From NCBI RefSeq assembly GCF_014199255.1, contig NZ_JACIJF010000001.1:1-64000 (forward strand): a stretch of DNA of 64,000 nt. Direction: 5' to 3'. The stretch is from Sphingomonas xinjiangensis (GTDB lineage Bacteria; Pseudomonadota; Alphaproteobacteria; Sphingomonadales; Sphingomonadaceae). The position numbers were made by a program, and so were the translations under genes. This document shows, one piece after another, positions 61,965 to 64,000 of the stretch (position 1 is the stretch's first letter; each line of letters starts with the position of its first letter). Below the pieces are notes generated by a model. That model saw only the letters and a list, made by a program, of their open reading frames with translations. It did not search any database and was not told where the DNA came from.

Positions 61965-63493
61965 CCATCCACATGCCGCTGCGTCAGTTCCGGCCGCCCG
62001 CGATCCGCTTTCACGACAACTGGATGCGCGCGGCAATGGTGCTGACGGGTGCCTGGGCGGCGCTGCTGGTGCTGTTCCACCGTGACACGGCCGACCTTGC
62101 AACGATCTATTGGACCAACACGACCTTTGGCCACTGCCTGTTCGTGGCGCCGGTGGTCGGCTGGCTGGTGTGGCAGCGGCGGCGCGAACTGGCGCTGGTG
62201 CGCCCCGAGGGCTGGTGGCCGGGACTCGTGCTGGTGCTGGGCGGCGGCTTGTGCTGGCTGATCGGCGATGCGGCGGGCGTGGCGCTGTTCCGGCACCTTG
62301 GCCTGGTGGTGATGCTGCAAGGCGCGGCCATCGGCGTATTGGGGGCGAACGTCGCCCGGGCGCTGCTGTTTCCACTTTGCTACATGTTCTTCCTGGTGCC
62401 GTTCGGCGAGTTTTTCGAGCCGCCGCTGCAGCAGCTGACGATCGGCATGGTGATGCCGCTGTTGCATCTGTTCGGGGTGCCGGCGAGCGTGGACGGGGTG
62501 CTGATCACCACCTCCAACGGCTATTTCGAAGTCGCCGAGGCGTGTTCGGGCGCCAAGTTCCTGATCGCGATGATCGCCTATGGCGTGCTGGTCGCCAATG
62601 TTTGCTATCGTTCGTGGCGGCGGCGGATCGCCTTCATGGCGCTGGCGCTGGTGGTGCCGGTGATCGCCAACGGGCTGCGCGCGTTCGGAACGATCTATGT
62701 CGCCTGGTGGACCTCGGTCGAGCAGGCGACGGGCATGGACCACATCGTCTATGGCTGGTTCTTCTTCGCCTTTGTGATGGGGACGGTGCTGGCGATCGGG
62801 TGGCGGTGGTTCGACCGCGATCCCGATGGACCCTGGTTCGACCCTGCGGCGCTTCAGGCGCAGGTGCCTGGGCGCATCGACGCGCAGATCGCGGCTATCA
62901 TGGCGGTGCTCATCGCCGGGCTATTCTTCGGCTGGGCCGGTGCCATCGCCGCGCGGGCGACGCCGCTTGGTGCCGCGATGGAGCTGCCGCAGATCGCCGG
63001 CTGGCAGCGGCAGGGGCCGACTTCGGAATGGTCGCCCAACTTTCCGGAGGCCGATCGCTTCCTCCAGGCGCGCTATGTCGATCGGGCGGGGCGCGCCGTC
63101 GACGTGGCGGTGGCGCTCTATGCCGGGCAGGCCGAGGGCAAGGAGCTGGTCGGCTTTGGCATCGGCGCGATCCGCGAGAATGACCGCTGGGTGCGAGTGG
63201 CGGATATCGCGCCCGTGGCCGACGGACACGCGATCCGCATGGTCGACCCCGAACGGGTGGAACGCCAGACGGTTAGTTGGTACCGGGTCGGCGGCACGCT
63301 GACCGGGAGCGACAACCGCGTGAAGATCGAGACGTTGAAGACCAAGTTGCTGGGGCGCGATGAGACGGCGAGCGCGGTGCTGATTTCGGCCGAGCAGGGG
63401 CGGAATGGCGATGCAGGCGCGGTTATCCAGGACTTTCTCCAAGCGCTCGGACCCGTGGAAGCGTTGGCCGACGAACTCGCCGGCGCGCGCTGA
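61961..63493 (+). CDS. xrtA: Exosortase A with fused EpsI (DUF3485) domain
   Basis: A 510-residue polytopic membrane protease/transpeptidase that cleaves the PEP-CTERM sorting signal of exported proteins. The Cys-Arg-His triad is visible: Cys195 in EACSGAKF, Arg240 in NGLRAFG, and His261 in GMDHIVYGW. About eight membrane helices run to about 285, followed by one more helix at about 310-330. The C-terminal 180 residues form a periplasmic EpsI/DUF3485 domain (GWQRQGPTSEWSPNF), which in other species is a separate gene. No PEP-CTERM target lies in this window. Confidence 0.95.
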   Translation: MTIHMPLRQFRPPAIRFHDNWMRAAMVLTGAWAALLVLFHRDTADLATIYWTNTTFGHCLFVAPVVGWLVWQRRRELALVRPEGWWPGLVLVLGGGLCWLIGDAAGVALFRHLGLVVMLQGAAIGVLGANVARALLFPLCYMFFLVPFGEFFEPPLQQLTIGMVMPLLHLFGVPASVDGVLITTSNGYFEVAEACSGAKFLIAMIAYGVLVANVCYRSWRRRIAFMALALVVPVIANGLRAFGTIYVAWWTSVEQATGMDHIVYGWFFFAFVMGTVLAIGWRWFDRDPDGPWFDPAALQAQVPGRIDAQIAAIMAVLIAGLFFGWAGAIAARATPLGAAMELPQIAGWQRQGPTSEWSPNFPEADRFLQARYVDRAGRAVDVAVALYAGQAEGKELVGFGIGAIRENDRWVRVADIAPVADGHAIRMVDPERVERQTVSWYRVGGTLTGSDNRVKIETLKTKLLGRDETASAVLISAEQGRNGDAGAVIQDFLQALGPVEALADELAGAR

Positions 63494-64000
63494 TGTGCGG
63501 CATCGCGGGGCTATATTACCCCGCCCTGGCCAAGCCGGTCGATCCCGCCCGGATCATGGGCATGACCGACGCGCTGGCGCATCGTGGGCCGGATGGATCG
63601 GGCGTGTGGACTGCGCCCGGCGTAGGGCTGGGGCACCGCCGGCTGGCTATCATCGACTTGGCGTGCGGCGCGCAGCCGATGGTGACTCCTGAAGCCGATC
63701 TGGTCACCGTGTTCAACGGCGAAATCTATAATTTTCGCGAAGTGCGCGCAGAGTTGGAAGCGAAGGGCGCGCGCTTTGTGACCGACAGCGATACCGAGGT
63801 GTTGCTGCACGGCTGGCGCGCCTGGGGACCGGCGATGCTGCCCAAGCTCAACGGCATGTTCGCCTTCGCGCTGTATGACGTGCGGCGGCAGAGCCTGTTC
63901 CTGGCGCGCGACCGTTTCGGCGTGAAGCCGCTCCATTTTGCCCAGCTGTCGGACGGAGCGGTGGCGTTCGCCTCCGAGCTGAAGGGGCTGCTCGCGCATC
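63493..64000 (+). CDS. XrtA-system amidotransferase (asparagine-synthase-like), partial
   Basis: The first 169 residues of a class II glutamine amidotransferase, cut by the window end. Cys2 (MCGIAGLYYP) is the nucleophile. HRGPDGSGVW, GHRRLAIIDL, VFNGEIYNFRE and LARDRFGVKPL are the usual glutaminase-domain motifs. By order it is the asparagine-synthase-like protein of exosortase A clusters (TIGR03108 type), thought to amidate or aminate a precursor. ATG 63493 overlaps the exosortase stop by one base. Confidence 0.9.
   Translation, partial: MCGIAGLYYPALAKPVDPARIMGMTDALAHRGPDGSGVWTAPGVGLGHRRLAIIDLACGAQPMVTPEADLVTVFNGEIYNFREVRAELEAKGARFVTDSDTEVLLHGWRAWGPAMLPKLNGMFAFALYDVRRQSLFLARDRFGVKPLHFAQLSDGAVAFASELKGLLAH

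Noticed and set aside
60609..62375. Open frame of about 590 codons on the minus strand over the glycosyltransferase and exosortase
   Set aside because: Antisense shadow with Arg/Pro/His-rich sequence.

Overview
The window is GC-rich, densely packed chromosomal DNA of an alphaproteobacterium. The best fit is a member of the Sphingomonadaceae (Sphingomonas or a close relative). Supporting signs are the gene orders (tig-clpP-clpX-lon-hup; ccmCDEFGH-cycH; gatCAB; pyrB with a degenerate dihydroorotase), the small sphingomonad-type hypotheticals, palindromic intergenic elements of the kind common in these genomes, and a complete-looking exosortase A (XrtA) exopolysaccharide cluster. I see no transposase, integrase, phage gene, CRISPR array or rRNA. 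There are three tRNAs (Leu-UAG, Val-CAC, Met-CAU). The species cannot be named from this sequence alone.

Layout. 0-3.2 kb: a lower-GC stretch with unknown secreted or small proteins and two copies of a dispersed repeat. 3.2-9 kb: two glycoside hydrolases (an intact GH84 and a GH5 lipoprotein broken by one frameshift), an ExoD-like protein, a TSUP permease and a MipA/OmpV outer-membrane protein. 9-12.8 kb: a ParA-type ATPase and a ribbon-helix-helix-like partner, flanked on both sides by TPR/Sel1 proteins ending in SPOR domains. 12.8-15 kb: pyrB with an inactive-looking dihydroorotase. 15-18.2 kb: two alpha/beta hydrolases, a DUF6894 protein and ruvX. 18.3-21.7 kb: gatCAB. 21.8-24.3 kb: a cyclophilin, a Crp/Fnr regulator and small proteins. 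24.4-35.4 kb: tRNA-Leu, trigger factor, a GT2 enzyme, clpP, clpX, an M1 aminopeptidase operon on the other strand, lon and HU. 35.5-40.6 kb: tRNA-Val and the cytochrome c maturation operon without ccmA/ccmB. 40.6-48.2 kb: ald with a divergent Lrp-type regulator, kup coupled to a 2H phosphoesterase, tRNA-Met, an MscS-type channel and trxB.

48.2 kb to the end: the XrtA/PEP-CTERM cluster. On the minus strand is an ACP-hydrolase-hydrolase operon. Diverging from it are an acyl-CoA ligase and a PLP decarboxylase, followed by a tightly overlapping series: polysaccharide export lipoprotein, chain-length protein, tyrosine autokinase, outer-membrane barrel protein, ExeA-like ATPase, polysaccharide deacetylase, FemAB-like protein, glycosyltransferase, exosortase A fused to an EpsI domain, and an asparagine-synthase-like amidotransferase cut by the window end. 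Together these would make and export an extracellular polysaccharide and process PEP-CTERM proteins at the inner membrane. No PEP-CTERM substrate and no PrsK/PrsR regulator gene lies inside the window.

The most interesting leads are the ParA/SPOR locus, the pseudo-dihydroorotase, the two XrtA hydrolases without a normal serine nucleophile elbow, the kup leader and coupling arrangement, a possible sigma-54 site in the XrtA cluster, and the GH84/GH5 locus with its palindrome and frameshift. The large systems here are otherwise known ones; I did not find a convincing wholly new multi-gene system.
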